Source: Stercorarius parasiticus (taxonomy: Eukaryota > Chordata > Aves > Charadriiformes > Stercorariidae). Taken from it: 64,000 bases of DNA. Below, piece by piece: positions 26,158 through 39,230 of this stretch; the first letter of the stretch is position 1, and every line of letters begins with the position of its first letter. The stretch spans positions 44,394 to 108,393 of the forward strand of contig VWZL01000674.1 of NCBI GenBank assembly GCA_013396915.1, written 5' to 3'. The notes beneath the pieces were generated by a model. It had not been told where the DNA came from, did not search any database, and worked only from the letters and a program-made list of their open reading frames with translations. The position numbers were made by a program, and so were the translations under genes.

Positions 26158-29100
26158 AATGTCAGAAACTGGAATTCTGCTCCCTCACCCCAACTTCAGA
26201 AGAGAGACAGTTGCATGAACGTCTCTATGGTCTGCTCTCAGACCTCACAACTCCCTCTGCGGAGCCCCAGAGTCCAGCTCCTACAAAGCTTTTGCCAGCA
26301 GTAACTGCAGCTCCTGCCCTGGATTCTGCCCCTCAGACTAGCAGCCTTCTCTGGGCAACCACGGCAGCATCCAGTGGAACACAAACAGGATCCCCGCTTT
26401 GTCTTCTTTAGGAATGGGTGTGGGGGAACATTCTTCCTAAACATAACACCTCATGCTTTCCTTGGAGCACAGCAGCACACCAAATGAATCCCAAAGTCAA
26501 ACCACGCGACCATTCAACCTTGAGTCCCTCTGCAACTAAGACCATCAACTACGATATTGAGCTTAATCGTATCACTTACAGGTTTCCATACACACAGAAA
26601 ATAAATGGCATTAATAGTAAATGTAGAGCCCAGGTGGGGCTCAACAGTAGGCAAACGCTGACACATACCCATGTTGGATATGGAAATTTCTAAATTACAC
26701 TTAGGAAATGTATCTCCCTCTCAGTTTATCCACACAGTGATACATGGGTTAAAATCATTTCCCTAAAACAGAGGACTAAAAAAGCACCCATTAGATCAAG
26801 CCACAGCTGACACAAACTAACCAGTCTTCTAAACTAATTATCTCAACATATAGCTGTCTAAACATTACTTTTTATCATCTGCTCAAAGAAAGAACACGCA
26901 AACAGACTTAAGACACGAAACACATATCTGGCTGAGGATTCCGCTGCTCCACGTGCACCAAGGCAGACAAAATCCCGGCCATGTCTGGCAGAGAGGCAGG
27001 TAACCCTGCCAGCACAGACAAAAGTTTTTCTTCAGCACTGCAGCTCAAGAACAGAACGTGCTGTTTTCAAGTCGACTACTAAACATTGGCTTGTTTGGAA
27101 AAGGTCACCACGTGTTGCTGCAAAATTTCTGCTCTCTCTGCATACCTCCCAACGAGGCTAAATCTTGCACAGGAGTTCAAGTCCTTTTGCTAGAAGAATC
27201 GTGAGAGGATAAAACCAAGCAGCTGAAACCAGCAACGCAGCAGATGATTACGGGGTTCATCCTCAGGGGAAAAAAAGAAAGAAAAAAAAGGGGCCCCGAG
27301 GCTAAAAGAACACATTCCCAGAGAGACTGTATAAAGACCAGCAACACAGCAGTCTCTCTGGCACTCTGACAATCACCTAGAAAGGTTGCATTACTTGGCA
27401 AATAGAAAAGGGAATACTTTCCACTACTACCCTCTGTTCCTGCTTGGTGCCTCACACCACCAGATTGCTCTGCCTCTTCACCTTTCTCCTATTCTTCCTC
27501 CGCTTCTTTGCTCCTAGAAGGATCTTCATCAAATCAAAAGTATGTGAAAACATCCCAGAACCTGCAAACACCAATTTAGACCAATTTGGTCCTCAAAGTT
27601 TTTAAGAAAAAGCAAGGAAACTGATATCTAGGATAGCTATTCAGAGAATTCGGTAAAGGTTAAATTCTGGTCCACTAAAATCTCCATTAATGCTTCAATG
27701 AGAGCTTTAAAAGATAGAAGTTGGCAATTGTTAAAAATCTCAGCTCTCAAAAGCTGTTATGTGAAATTTGAAAATATAATAATCAGAAGCTGGTACGGCG
27801 GCTTCTTCTTTCACATCATTTTTGCATAATCCTTCCACTGACTTCTTTACAACATTAATTAAGCTGCCTGCCCTTTAATAATGCCTTGATAAAGTTTGTC
27901 AATCTTTTATCTTATACTTCATGAGACAGAAGGTTGGGAGACCTGACATAACACCAGAACTTGAGCACCTGATGCACATACTTTGCCTCACATAAATAGA
28001 AAGCCCAGGTTTAGGAAGTCAGATACCATCACAGCAGCCAGCCAAGCGTCCTGTCCCATGCAGTACCATCTTTTAATGGATAATAACAGCTTTATTTTCT
28101 GAAGAGGAAAGCAACAGTATCATAGCAAAATAAAAAAGCAAAGTCCTTCCCCACTGCCCGTCTTGCTCATTTGTCCTTTGTGGGTGACCCATGAGGTATG
28201 AAGTCACGTTACAGAAGTCCAGAAGCCAGCAAGGGATGGCTCCATCTGTGCTCCCGTCTTCAGACTACTGGGGAGATGGACAGACAAAAGTCATTTTCAC
28301 TTTATAGGTATCTTTCTGCCTTGATTTCTCTTTCTGGAGCTTTCTTATGCTGATTCATTCTTACACTGGCAGTACATTTTTCAATTCTGCCATTGAGGAA
28401 CCTGCTTCTTTCTGGTTTGTGCCATGCAGACCTATTTCTGACTTTACTTAATAGCCTCAATCAGTTTGTTAAAAAAAAATTTTAAAAAAAAGAGAATCAC
28501 AACTACTTTTGACACCTCCTTTGGCTAGTATGTATGTACCTAAAAATGTAGTTGCCATTATTTTGCAATTGGTGTAATGAAAAGAAGAGAAAGAACTAAT
28601 CTACAACCAAAAATGCCTGAATTACCCCAAATTCCAAACAACAAAGGTTCGCCATGCTATCCCTACTAGAATCAGATGGGATAATTTCAAACTGCAGTTC
28701 ATGAAAGCCAGAAAGGTTTGCAAGGGCATTTTCTGTTTGTTTTAACAAAGCTCTCTCTGGAAGGTTTTCCAGTCTAGATGGGTGAGGGGAATAAACAACA
28801 ATATACGGCTGGCATCTGTAAAACCTAGAATTTAAAAAGCTTAGTGCAGTCTGAGAGGAAATGTAAATTTAAATATACGTACATGGTTATCACAAAAAGG
28901 ATGCTTCAGCACAAGTCCACTCCAGGAAAAAAAAAAAAATTATCCTCAACTTTAGCTCACGCTCGCTTTGCTCTGGTATGCTGCCCGAGTTCGACAAATG
29001 TATCCACCTTTTTCCAAGGGTGGATGCAGATAACATCACCAACACCTGCCTGCCATCGAAGTTAAGCTTCTTATTTGTAAGAAATATTTGTAATGCAATG

Positions 29101-32100
29101 CTTACTTGTAATGCTTTCCATCAAAAAATGCACACTAGCCTGCATTAGCAAATGCAAACACTGTTTGCTTGGTAACTGGCTGACCTAAGTAACACACTTT
29201 AATAGAAGTAAGTGCTGACCTGTGACAAGCAATTTATACTGTTAATGACCATGCTCACTTGTACAATAAATGCTGAGCCTGTTTCTCCTCTGTTACACTT
29301 CGGTCCCTCTCTGCTGGGCAGAGTGGCCAAAGCAGCATAAAGAGAATGGATACCTGAGTCTAGGTCAGGAGGGCTTCTCTGGGAGGGGCCGGGTCATCCC
29401 TGGTGGGGGAGACGCTGAGAAGGCAGCAAGGGCGACAGTGCTACACCCCACAGCCCTGTACGCATCTCCCCGGCCTCCTGGTCCACAGCATGGTCAATGG
29501 AGACCCACGAACTCAGAAACCCTCCTCTTCAGCAAGTAGCCTCAACTCGGAAGGTGGGGGCAGGATGTGCTTCCCTGCTCCCAGCTGCCACCCAGAAACA
29601 CACGAGGACATTGAGGAACTACAAAACTGGCATTGGAAACAAACAAATAAGCCTTTTTCAGAGATTTAAAGACTACGTTAAATGTCATTCTATGAAGGCA
29701 GTTTAAAAGTTAATTTTTCTCCTTCAATATAGAACCGAAGATTTGCGGTAGTCAGAATGCAGCACACACCCTGTTTCTTTCATCTGGTTCCTCCTAACAG
29801 GAATCCCTCAGGGGCCTCACCAACAGTCCTATGCGTTCTCAACTCCCGGAACCCTTCTCTAAGTTTCACCTCTCTTTCTTACTGACCTGCCTACTTCAGA
29901 AGGACCCATATTGCCTTAGCACCCAACTGACCCACTCCTCCACTTGCACAGATAAAACACAATCTTTTAATATCTTGTTTATCCAAAGAAACACAGAACT
30001 AGAGATTTTGATTAAAGTAATGAAGAAGGTCTGCGCTCATAACTTCAGCTATCTTCCAGTTTCTCCTTTCTTAGGACATGCCCATACCTTCCTCAGGACA
30101 CGCAGAGCCCAGTATAGAGGTCTGAACTCCTTCAGCAGGACTACAACAACTGCAGAATAGCAGACAGTATACCTATGTCCACAGATTGCCATGAACAAGT
30201 TTATTAGTCCTTTCCGAGACAGGACTTTTTTTTTTCCTCCCCAAATACAAGCAGGCACTGAATAGTATCAGAGTAAATGTATGTTTCCGCTCTGTAATAG
30301 CACTGAGGGACTCTGTCCTGTGCTCCACTGTACAGGAAAACATAATGTCCCTACTTACCGTACCACGCCACAACAGCCTCTGGGCTTTACCTGCAAAAAC
30401 TGTGTATACATATTTATATCAGTAATTCTCAACAGAACCAAATCTCTCAATTTCATGCTTCACGGCTTCAAATATCCAGCTTTAATTTTAAAACATATTT
30501 CGACCAATTACTACCTTATAGTGTCTACAGTTAAAGAGTAGCACAAGACTTAACAATTTACCTCACTGGCCCTTTTCCTACATGGACAGATTGAAGCAAG
30601 AGTTAATCCCTTGAATTTGTACCACCCACAACATAAGAATAGTTAGGCAAATGAGTCACACTCATGGATACAATACACGTCTTCCATGCTCTCCATGTTA
30701 GTACACAGTGGCCAGAGTCAACTGTCACCTTGTAAAGCATCACAGTTATTTTTTAGTGCTGGAAATAGTGCATCAGCATTTATAGAAAGCGACTAACTAC
30801 TGACAGTCCTACAGCAATCTGCGTTCCTCTGCAGACATAACCAAGGTATACATTAAAAAAAATAAATATGCATCCTATGAAGTAACTGAAAAAAATATCC
30901 CCTTGATGTGTAACTAGTGATCCTGAAGTGAAAATACCTCAGAATTTACAAAGCAGGCAAAGTTGCCCAAAACCCCTGGGAAAAAGACAGCCATATTTCG
31001 CTGAACAGCTCAAATCCAGAAAGCACAGCCTGACCTGATCAGCTTCTTCAGGTGACCTGGCTCATTAAGTTATCTATTTTTGCTAGTTTCAATTCCAATA
31101 CACAAAAAATTGCTCTTGCCAGCTGGTATCAACTAAAATAAGAAACAAGGCATTATTTTCCTTTTTCTACCATGTGAAAAATCTGTTACTGTCTGAAGAT
31201 ATGCAAACCATTTTAACCTTAAAAGGAACAAAATAACACAAACATTTTGACTCAATAGGTAAAGGAGGTCCAGTCTCTGGTGCTAGAGATACTTAGAGCA
31301 ATTTTGCATTGTTATGTCTGATTACAAGGTTAGGGTTTCTTCTTATTTTTAAAAAACAACATTCCTTGCCTGCAATCTCTCTGTGGTTCAAAATTAGCCT
31401 GCACAAAGAAAACCACAAAACAACCTTGTATCACAGGCACAAAAGAGACTGGTGGAAGATTAAAACATAGATCCTTTTCTCAGACCACTCGAGAGCATAC
31501 TAGCTGAAATACGCCTCCAAAGCATCAAAAGAACACCTTCAAAAGCTACGGAAAAGAGAACACAAGAAGCAGGTAGAGAAATTTGGGGGTTTTTTATACT
31601 GCTTTGATTTCAGTGTCTATGCAATGCACTCAAATCTTTTGGAATTCTTTTTATATTCAGCAATAAGTAAAGATGAAGCTGACAAAAATTAAATTAAGGC
31701 CCCTAGTATCTGAAAAATAAAATGATAGCTGCAGCCAACCTCAAAAAAAACCCTAACAACAATAACAAACTTACCACCCTGAAGCCTTAGGATAGCCTGA
31801 AAATCTTCAACTCCACAGCTGATCAATAAAACCAACAAAATTTCTTTCATTCAGTCCTTGGCCTAAACATGCATCACAATCTATGGAGTGATTTGTAAAG
31901 TTTTTAAAATCTAAAATATTGTTACTTTCACTGTATGAATTTTCTGAGCAATGTTCAGGAGGAAGAAAAGAACCAGGTTAACGGGCCACTGAAAAGTAGC
32001 TTGTATTAGCCACTAACCTGAGCAGCTCCCTTCATGCCTGACGTGTTCTCAGAGGTCCATTTCTCTATTAAAACAAGTTAATGTCTGGTCCCTCTAGTGT

Positions 32101-32421
32101 CTTACCCATCTGAAACAGGATATTTATACAGACATTAGTGTGCGTACATTCGAAGATAAAAAAGTAACAGTGATCTGAGCACAACACAAATTATATAGGA
32201 TAAGAGATAGAATTTCCTGGTTTGAGGTAAAACGGTGATTTTTCTTTTCTGTTTATTACTTTTACTTTTCAGTTAAGCCTCTTCCAAGTAACTGAACTCT
32301 CTGAAGTTAACAGCATATTTTTCGGACAGTAGTCCGCTCCCAGAGTGATAAGACCTAACATTTCTAGTTAATACCCAGGGATGGTATGCAGAGAGGCTCT
32401 TGCTTATGCTTATTGCTATAT

Positions 32422-33116
32422 AGATAACAACCAACGTCAGCTAACTCTGTTATTTGCCCCGCTGGAGGGTCAGAAGCAGAAGAGCATAGAGGGGTCCCAC
32501 CTGCAGGGAGGAGCTGACAGGACAGGGGACCCAAAACTGACCAACAGGGTATTCCATCCCATCTGCCCCATGCTCAAGTGTAAAAGCTGAGGCATCAAAG
32601 GGTCAGCCTCTTTCTTCAAGAAAAGGAAGGGTCTGAGAAGGACCCAGTCTGTTTGTCTGCCTTTGAGCCCAATCCACATGCTCCTGAATCCAGTTCCCAT
32701 CTGTCGTTGATTCCAGTCTGGAATCCTGCCAGCAGCACCTGCCAGTGATGTGGTCATCATCCTGGGAGNAGATAACAACCAACGTCAGCTAACTCTGTTA
32801 TTTGCCCCGCTGGAGGGTCAGAAGCAGAAGAGCATAGAGGGGTCCCACCTGCAGGGAGGAGCTGACAGGACAGGGGACCCAAAACTGACCAACAGGGTAT
32901 TCCATCCCATCTGCCCCATGCTCAAGTGTAAAAGCTGAGGCATCAAAGGGTCAGCCTCTTTCTTCAAGAAAAGGAAGGGTCTGAGAAGGACCCAGTCTGT
33001 TTGTCTGCCTTTGAGCCCAATCCACATGCTCCTGAATCCAGTTCCCATCTGTCGTTGATTCCAGTCTGGAATCCTGCCAGCAGCACCTGCCAGTGATGTG
33101 GTCATCATCCTGGGAG
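32422..33116 (+). repeat. Exact 347-bp tandem duplication across one N
   Basis: Copy 1 is 32422-32768 and copy 2 is 32770-33116, separated only by the N at 32769. Read side by side, the copies are identical at every base. Both lie within the LTR. Perfect identity plus an N exactly at the junction suggests overlapping contig ends that were scaffolded without being merged. A very recent true duplication is the alternative. Confidence 0.95.
32769..32769. other. Unresolved base at duplication junction (N)
   Basis: A single N marks the boundary between two identical 347-bp copies. It is probably a scaffold gap reduced to one base. Confidence 0.95.
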
Positions 33117-33325
33117 CTCGACATAGGTTGTATATATTGTATAGAATTTGGGGTTTTTTTTTGTATTATCTTTTCTTTTTATTATATTATGATTAATATT
33201 TCATTAGTTTAGTTTCTTTTAAACTCACAAGTCTCCTTCTCTCTTATCCTTCTCTCCCTGAAGGGAGAGGTTGGGGAGAGCCTTTGTCGTTCATTTCAGT
33301 GGCCAGTCCAGCCCACACCACCACA

Positions 33326-36300
33326 ATCGGTAACAAGAAATGAAAAGAAGTATCATTTCGCTTGGATGTTTTTTGAGATATGGAGTCTATCCTTTGTTTA
33401 CACCATCCCCAATCATCAGGGAAAGTCAGCAAAAGACATTCTGCAAGCTTCACTGAGAGCATGAAGCAAGAGGAACCGAGTGTGCACCAGAGCTGCTGGT
33501 CCTTCTCCTACTCCACACTTTCTGCTGCCTCATCAGCAATCCTTTCACTCTCCTAAGACCAAATAGGGAAGTTTGTCTAGCTCAGCAGTCTTCCTTCTCT
33601 CTCTTCTCACAGTTGTACATACAAGTCATTTAAATATTTCTGACTTACTGTGGTTTAATAAGTGGCTGTTAGCTGACCTATATTAACTGACCCAGGAAAA
33701 CATCTTGAGCCCTGCAAATGTAAAATAAAATATGCTCTAGTAACCTCACGGGCTGCAGCTGTCTGTACTCATTCTCCAGTTTTGCAACAACATAAAGGTG
33801 TTTTTTCCATGTATGGATGTAGGCTGTTTTTCTTTAGGGTACTTGTTTTGCTGAGTGCTCCCTGCACTTGCAAGCATATGGCGTCGTCATGCTGAATGAT
33901 GGGAGGCCTCAACAAGGCTCGTGGCTGCCTGTGATCCATGGGCAGCCACAAGCCTTGGCGAAGCTGAAAATGCAATAGCAACATTCAATGTAGTTAAATG
34001 AAAGAGATACTTTTTATTAGCCAAAACTGTGAAAAATACAACCCTAGGGACTCTTGACAAATGCCACGTGACTAGGCTGAATACAAACACAGAAGCAAGG
34101 AACTGATTTGGATGCAGCTGTATGTGTGTATGGCAGAAGCCATCACAGGAACAGAAAGCCAAGGTGACAGCCAATAAAGATTTGGGAAAAGTAATGGCTA
34201 ACAAGAGTAGCCTGAAATTTTAAGGAGATTGTCTCCATTTGGGGATTTTTTGCTCCTACTTTATCCAGCAAAATACAGATGCAGAAGGGACCATTTACAT
34301 TCTCTAAAGGTCTAAAGACGGGTAGAATTTTCCTTATGTCGTTTTTTTTAAAATGAAAAAAAAAAAAAATTCTAAAACTGAAAACAAGCTTAGAACAGGA
34401 ATTTGGACTTCTGTTATCTCTGCAATGACCGCTATTCTGGCTTACCAGCACACACTAACTACATGTCTTGCATTTACAGTGGACATGTAGACCCTATACA
34501 AAGTGTGCAATGGCCTGAAGCATGATACACGACATGTATACATACCCAGATATTTACTTGTATTATTTGCACAGCTCTGTTAAGTATGCAGGGAACCCAG
34601 CAACCACAGATACAACACAGGCCACATGATAAACAGCAGTGTAATTCTTTTTAAATGCCATGGTTGCGTATATAAATTTTTCTCTTTGTGGTTTCATGAC
34701 TCCCTGCAGCTCACATTGTTGTTATGTATGGCTGCATTGCGATCTTTCCATTATTTAAAAGTTTTATTGAACATTTATTTCATTTTTCCCCATGAACATT
34801 TTGATAGATCACTGCAACCTGAATAGTTCTGGTTTAGTTTCCTTCCTGTCCCCTTCCTAACAAAGTCATTTCACGCTTTAAGATAAATCATCCAAGATAA
34901 AACAACCAACAGCTAACACTTGGTTAAGAAAAAAAACCCCAACATAATAAACCAAAAACCTCAAGAACTAAAAAAAATTCAGAACCTAACTGGCTTTTCT
35001 CACATATTTTTAACATGATCATGTGCAACAGTTCAATACTACTGTACAATCTAATCACTCATTAATGTTAGTTTAGCTAATGATTACAAATATTTAACTT
35101 CAGCAGTTATCTGCAGCATCTGTAGCTTTGTGTTCAGAAATCACCTAAGAGACACAAAAAGCAGCTGTTAACCTTTGACCTTGGACATATCATGAACTTC
35201 AAACTAGTAGTCTAACTGGACTGATATGAACTTCAGCCAGCACTTTATCTGGACTTTAAATAAAGTCTTCGTGTGCATAAGCATGTGAGGCCGCTGTGCA
35301 GAAGGAAAATATGGAAACTGCTTACAAATACTTTTGAGATTTCCTATAAACGGGTTTTCTATCAGAGATCCCTCTCCTCTCCTCCTGCTTAGCTGAGGAA
35401 ATCCTCTACTGTGCGTGTTTTAAAACTTTTTTTCCCCCTTTGTAAAGCTGTAATTCTCTTCTGTAATTCAAGGTGTAATGCAAGGATCAGGGTGTGAGGA
35501 GTGGAGCCCTGGCAATGCCTTCAGGTCAAGAGTTGCAAATGAATCAAGGTTCTGGACTGCCTGAACCACTCCACCTTGCGGGTGCAGGGCAGCGGGAGTG
35601 ACAGGGATGGCTGGGAAGCCAGAACTCCCCCACGAGCAACATACAGTAGCTGGTGGCACAGAAAACCTCAGCAGCTGCACGCGGACTTTGTATCTGCATC
35701 CTTTGGTCATTATGATTGCTTTTATGAACAAGGACACAGCTGGGAGAGCTCCAATTTAAAGCTCATACCAGACGAGGAAAAGTCTTAGAATGAAAAGCTG
35801 CAAAAACACGTCAGAAAGTTCACCCCGATCTGTATTTTGTTTTTATTCCACTAAATGTTTTCTACTTGTATATTAGCTTCACCTCACGAGTCAGATTTTC
35901 ATGAGTATCTTTGGAGAAGGTACTAGAATACCTTCAGTCTGTCTACTCACATTTAGTCGCAGAGTTTACTGTGGAATTTCCTCTACTGCACCACACGGGA
36001 TCATATGCATCACATGTTCAGTGTTAAAGTTGCTTCGATTTTTATCACAGGTCTCATGATATTCTGAGGTTTTCTTCAGAACTCCTAGAATCAACACATC
36101 ATAGTGAAATACTAAGCCTGAGGTAAAAAAAAAAGTCTTTTTCATTATTTTTTAATTATTTTTTTAATAACCATTGCGCTCTTGAGTCTGAAGATTCAGC
36201 AGAAATGAAAGTTTCCTGAAAGTCGCAAGGAAGCCGCAGCACGCATCCAAAATAAAACATTAGTTTCACAGTTTCTAAGCTTGGAACTCTAACAAGCGTA

Positions 36301-37600
36301 GGTCATTCTTGAACGCTCAAGGACAGCAGTACAACACTGCCCTTCAAGATCAATGCTTGATTACCTTTTCCCCCCTCCCAGTTAGTTCTTAGAGCACTCA
36401 TGGTGCCTGTAGGGGCTACAGTAAATCTGAATTACGCTGTAACAGGATAGCACTTTTATTCCATGTGTTTCTAAGTAATGGTCTTGATACCTGACTTTTC
36501 CCAGCAACTTGTTTGGTCTTCTCAGTGAGAAACACGTAACAAATGTTTAAGAGGAATGCTCCATTTTTATCACAGTAAGAAACTTGACAATTCTCAGCAC
36601 CACTGACACAGTGAAAGTGTGCTCCAAGTACAGCTCTAACAACTACCTTGCACGCACACAAAGAAGCGGCTAGTCCACATGCTAGTAACATCCACTAAAC
36701 CAGCAAGAGTTTACACTTTCTGGGTGTGCAAGAACAACTTTTAAATATAAAGCAGATTTTAAGACCAGATTCTCCTGACTGGCAAGCTCAATGTGCTACA
36801 GGATCTGTCAGACAAAGGACATGCAGGTGGATAACTTTAGACGACTCTCACTCAGGGCTGGCCACAGCAGCCACACTGCTGCCCCAAACAGTCTTGAGAC
36901 CAAGTTGCAGCTGATTCTGGGACAAGATGAGCATTCAGGAAAGCAGGGGCTGCCACAATATACAGCTGCCTATGCATCTTTGTTTCTCTGCAAACACCTC
37001 TTGTGTTAGAGACTTAATGTCTGACGGTGCCTTAGGCTTCAGCACCCAGGAACTCCTCAGCAGCAAGGAATTCACCGGGAATTGGCACAAACCATCCCAG
37101 CAGCTTGATCCCACTACAGCAACATAAAACAGCAGGACTTGAATTTTAAAGACTTTCAAGTAACTGAGAGTCACAGCCAGAAGTCTGGATTAACAGAGGC
37201 ACTATTTTTTAAATCAGAATATGGATTCCTCAAAAAAAATGAGATAATGACAACATAAATCTTTAGAAGTGTAATAAGATTGGTTCAGTTTCCATTCTTA
37301 CTTATTTAGAGTATGCTACTAGAGCCATGTGAAAATCGATCTTGCTCTCCTACAGGAATGCCTGTACCAACTAATTTCTTCTAAAAATCAATTTCTGGTC
37401 ACATACTGAGAAGCTCTGTTGCAGGTAGGCATACCAAGAAAGAGGAGAATCTTTGAGGATATACCTAAAAGTCTCGACAGAAGAAACATGCAAATAATTC
37501 CTTTTGGCTCTTTCTTCCTCTCTCCTTCCCCCTCCTGCACCCAGACCCTCTTACTTCCCCACAAGGACATTTTCAAAACTTCTCATGAAATATTACAGTT
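33326..37600. other. Unannotated unique DNA
   Basis: No gene is recognised. It includes an A14 run (34356-34369). An open frame at 35576-35788 (+, 70 codons from a TTG) has fairly protein-like composition and ends in DEEKS-stop, but it matches nothing I know, so it is not called as a gene. Confidence 0.55.
34356..34369 (+). repeat. A14 homopolymer
   Basis: Fourteen A preceded by 'aaaatg'. Simple low-complexity sequence. Confidence 0.8.
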
Positions 37601-37986
37601 ATAGAATCATTTAGGTTGGAACCATAAACCTTACACTGTCAAGGCCAGCACTAAACTACGTCCCTCAGCCCCACATCTACCTGTATATTAAATCCCTCCA
37701 GGGATGGTGACTCCAACACTGCCCTGGGCAGCCTCTTCCAATGCTTGACAACCCTTTCCGTGAAGAAATTTTTCCTAATACCCAATCTAAACCTCCCCTG
37801 GCGCAACTTGAGGCGGTTTCCTCTTGTCCCATGGCCTGTTCCTTGGGAGAAGAGCCCGACCCCCCCGGCTCCCCCCTCCTTTCAGGGAGCTGTAGGGAGC
37901 GAGAAGGTCTCCCCTCAGCCTCCTTTTCTCCAGGCTGAACACCCCCAGCTCCCTCAGCCGCTCCTCACAAGACTTGTTCTCTAGAG
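37601..37986 (-). mobile_element. CR1 LINE, 5'-truncated copy
   Basis: On the + strand it starts with 'atagaatcatttaggttgga', the reverse complement of the CR1 3' end, and continues through 'ccctccagggatggtgactc', 'gggcagcctcttccaatgct', 'aatctaaacctcccctggcg' and 'ttctccaggctgaacacccc' to 'gctcctcacaagacttgttc'. The block order is complete for the last ~390 bp of the element. Frames are disrupted, so it is inactive. It shares its 3' wording with the 9.2-kb copy but differs from the 48.3-kb copy, so at least two CR1 subfamilies are present in the window. Confidence 0.95.
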
Positions 37987-38129
37987 CTGGTCCAAATGAA
38001 CGTGTCCCATGTTAGGGCTGTCAGTGCTTCAAGGTATTGCTGACCAACAAGCAGGAAGGAAACCCTTCAGCCCCTATGTGGTAAAGACAAGAAAATACTC
38101 AAAAAGCACATCAAGCCTTGAAACATCAA

Positions 38130-38746
38130 TCCTTGCTGCATAAAAAGAAGCATGGCCAGCAGGGCAAGGGCGGAGGTTGGGGGGCGGGGATTCTGCCCCT
38201 CTACTCCACTTTGGTGAGACCCCACCTGTTGTATTGTGTCCAGCGCTGGGGCCGCACAACATCAGGACATGGAGCTGTTGGAATGGGGCCAGAGGAGGCC
38301 CCGGAGATGCTGGGAGGGCTGGAGGCCCTCTGCTGGGAGGACAGGCTGAGAGAGCTGGGGGGGTTCAGCCTGGAGAAGAGGAGGCTCCAGGGAGACCTTA
38401 CTGTGGCCTTTCAGTACTTAATGGAGCCTACAAGAAAGATGGGGACAAACTTTTTAGAAGAGTCTGTAGCAACAGGACAAGGGGTAATGGCTTTAAATTA
38501 GAAGAGGGTAGATTCAGAATAGATATAAAGGAAAAAAATTTTTATGTTGAGGGTGGTGAGCCCCTGGCCCAGGTTACCCAGAGAGGTGGTGGCTGCCCCA
38601 TCGCTGGAGACATTCAAGGCCAGGCTTGATGGGGCTTTGAGCAACCTGATTTAGTTGAGATGTCCCCGCTCACTGCAGGGAGGTTGGACTAGATGGCCTT
38701 TAAAGGTCCCTTCCAACCCAAACTATTGTATGACTCTATGGTTCTA
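38130..38746 (+). mobile_element. CR1 LINE, 5'-truncated copy (longest in window)
   Basis: This is the longest CR1 fragment here, about 620 bp. It begins near a diverged form of the CR1 segment 'catggccagcagggcaag', passes through 'ttctgcccctctactccac', 'gtgagaccccacctgttgta', 'gaggacaggctgagagagct' and 'ttcagcctggagaagaggag', and ends with 'cttccaacccaaactattgt' and a decayed 'gactctatggttct' tail. The encoded ORF2 C-terminal frame is broken by indels. The 5' limit is approximate. It lies divergently, about 140 bp from the - strand CR1 at 37.6 kb. Confidence 0.92.
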
Positions 38747-39230
38747 AAATACAACACGAGAAACAACACCTGCCCAATGCACTGGCCCTACTGCACACAC
38801 ACGCATGCACAAAGTATACCAAGGCTTGCAGCCAGCCTTCCTCCCCTTCTATCCTCACGCCAGCTCAGATCACTCTTCACAGAGATTTTGCGACCCCTCG
38901 GAGAGGAAGAGATCATGGGAGAGACAGAAGAGTACAGGAGGAAAGGGGAAAGGCTAGACAGATTTGTCTCACAGCTCTCTCTCCTAAGCCCTGGCTGGAT
39001 CCTGGTGGTTACTCACATACAGAACAGAGACCTCTCCCAGACTGAATTTAAATGGCAGCTGTAGCAAGAGGAAGAAACACCTCAGGATGGGGAAAAAGAG
39101 ACCCAGCCCTCCTCTCGCTGCTACAGCATTAAACTTGTGCTTCTTTCAGCTGTTGAAGGATCCTTCTACAAAAACACACAAAGAGAAAGTCAGTACCACT
39201 GGTTCCACTGAAGTGCATCTGCTGGAGTGA
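38747..39230. other. Spacer between two CR1 copies
   Basis: About 480 bp of non-repeat sequence lies between two CR1 elements on the same strand. I see no gene. An open frame spans 38693-39064 (+) but starts inside the CR1 3' tail and is not credible. Confidence 0.6.

Larger units (their letters stand above)
16441..32379. other. Long unannotated stretch
   Basis: About 16 kb without a recognisable gene or recent transposon. It contains only low-complexity features: a purine tract (18610-18639), an AT-alternating tract (20840-20884), T13 (22727-22739), a duplicated 10-mer (23671-23690), T17 (26141-26157) and A13 near 28928. A somewhat G+C-richer part at about 29270-29640 holds overlapping short open frames but nothing I recognise. 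Very old, diverged repeats could be hidden here. Confidence 0.55.
32380..33325 (+). mobile_element. Avian ERVL-like solitary LTR (5' limit uncertain)
   Basis: The order of segments fits the non-coding long terminal repeat of avian class III (ERVL-type) endogenous retroviruses in + orientation: 'gacccaaaactgaccaac' followed by 'agggtattccatccc', then a degenerate TATA-like 'gtgtaaaagc', an ATT-rich U3/R part ('ttattatattatgatt' and 'cattagtttagtttc'), then 'aactcacaagtctcc' and a terminal 'ccaccaca' ending in CA. No gag, pol or env coding sequence adjoins it, so it appears to be a solo LTR. The 5' TG end and a 5-bp target duplication could not be located. The length is inflated by an internal exact duplication; removing one copy gives about 600 bp, a normal size for this group. 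Family assignment is from memory of the family pattern. Confidence 0.7.

Noticed and set aside
32381..33108. Paired identical open frames on both strands around 32.4-33.1 kb
   Set aside because: They are translations of the duplicated LTR sequence, not genes.
38118..38629. Gly/Glu-rich open frames of 127 and 150 codons (+)
   Set aside because: They are out-of-frame or frame-shifted readings of a CR1 element.
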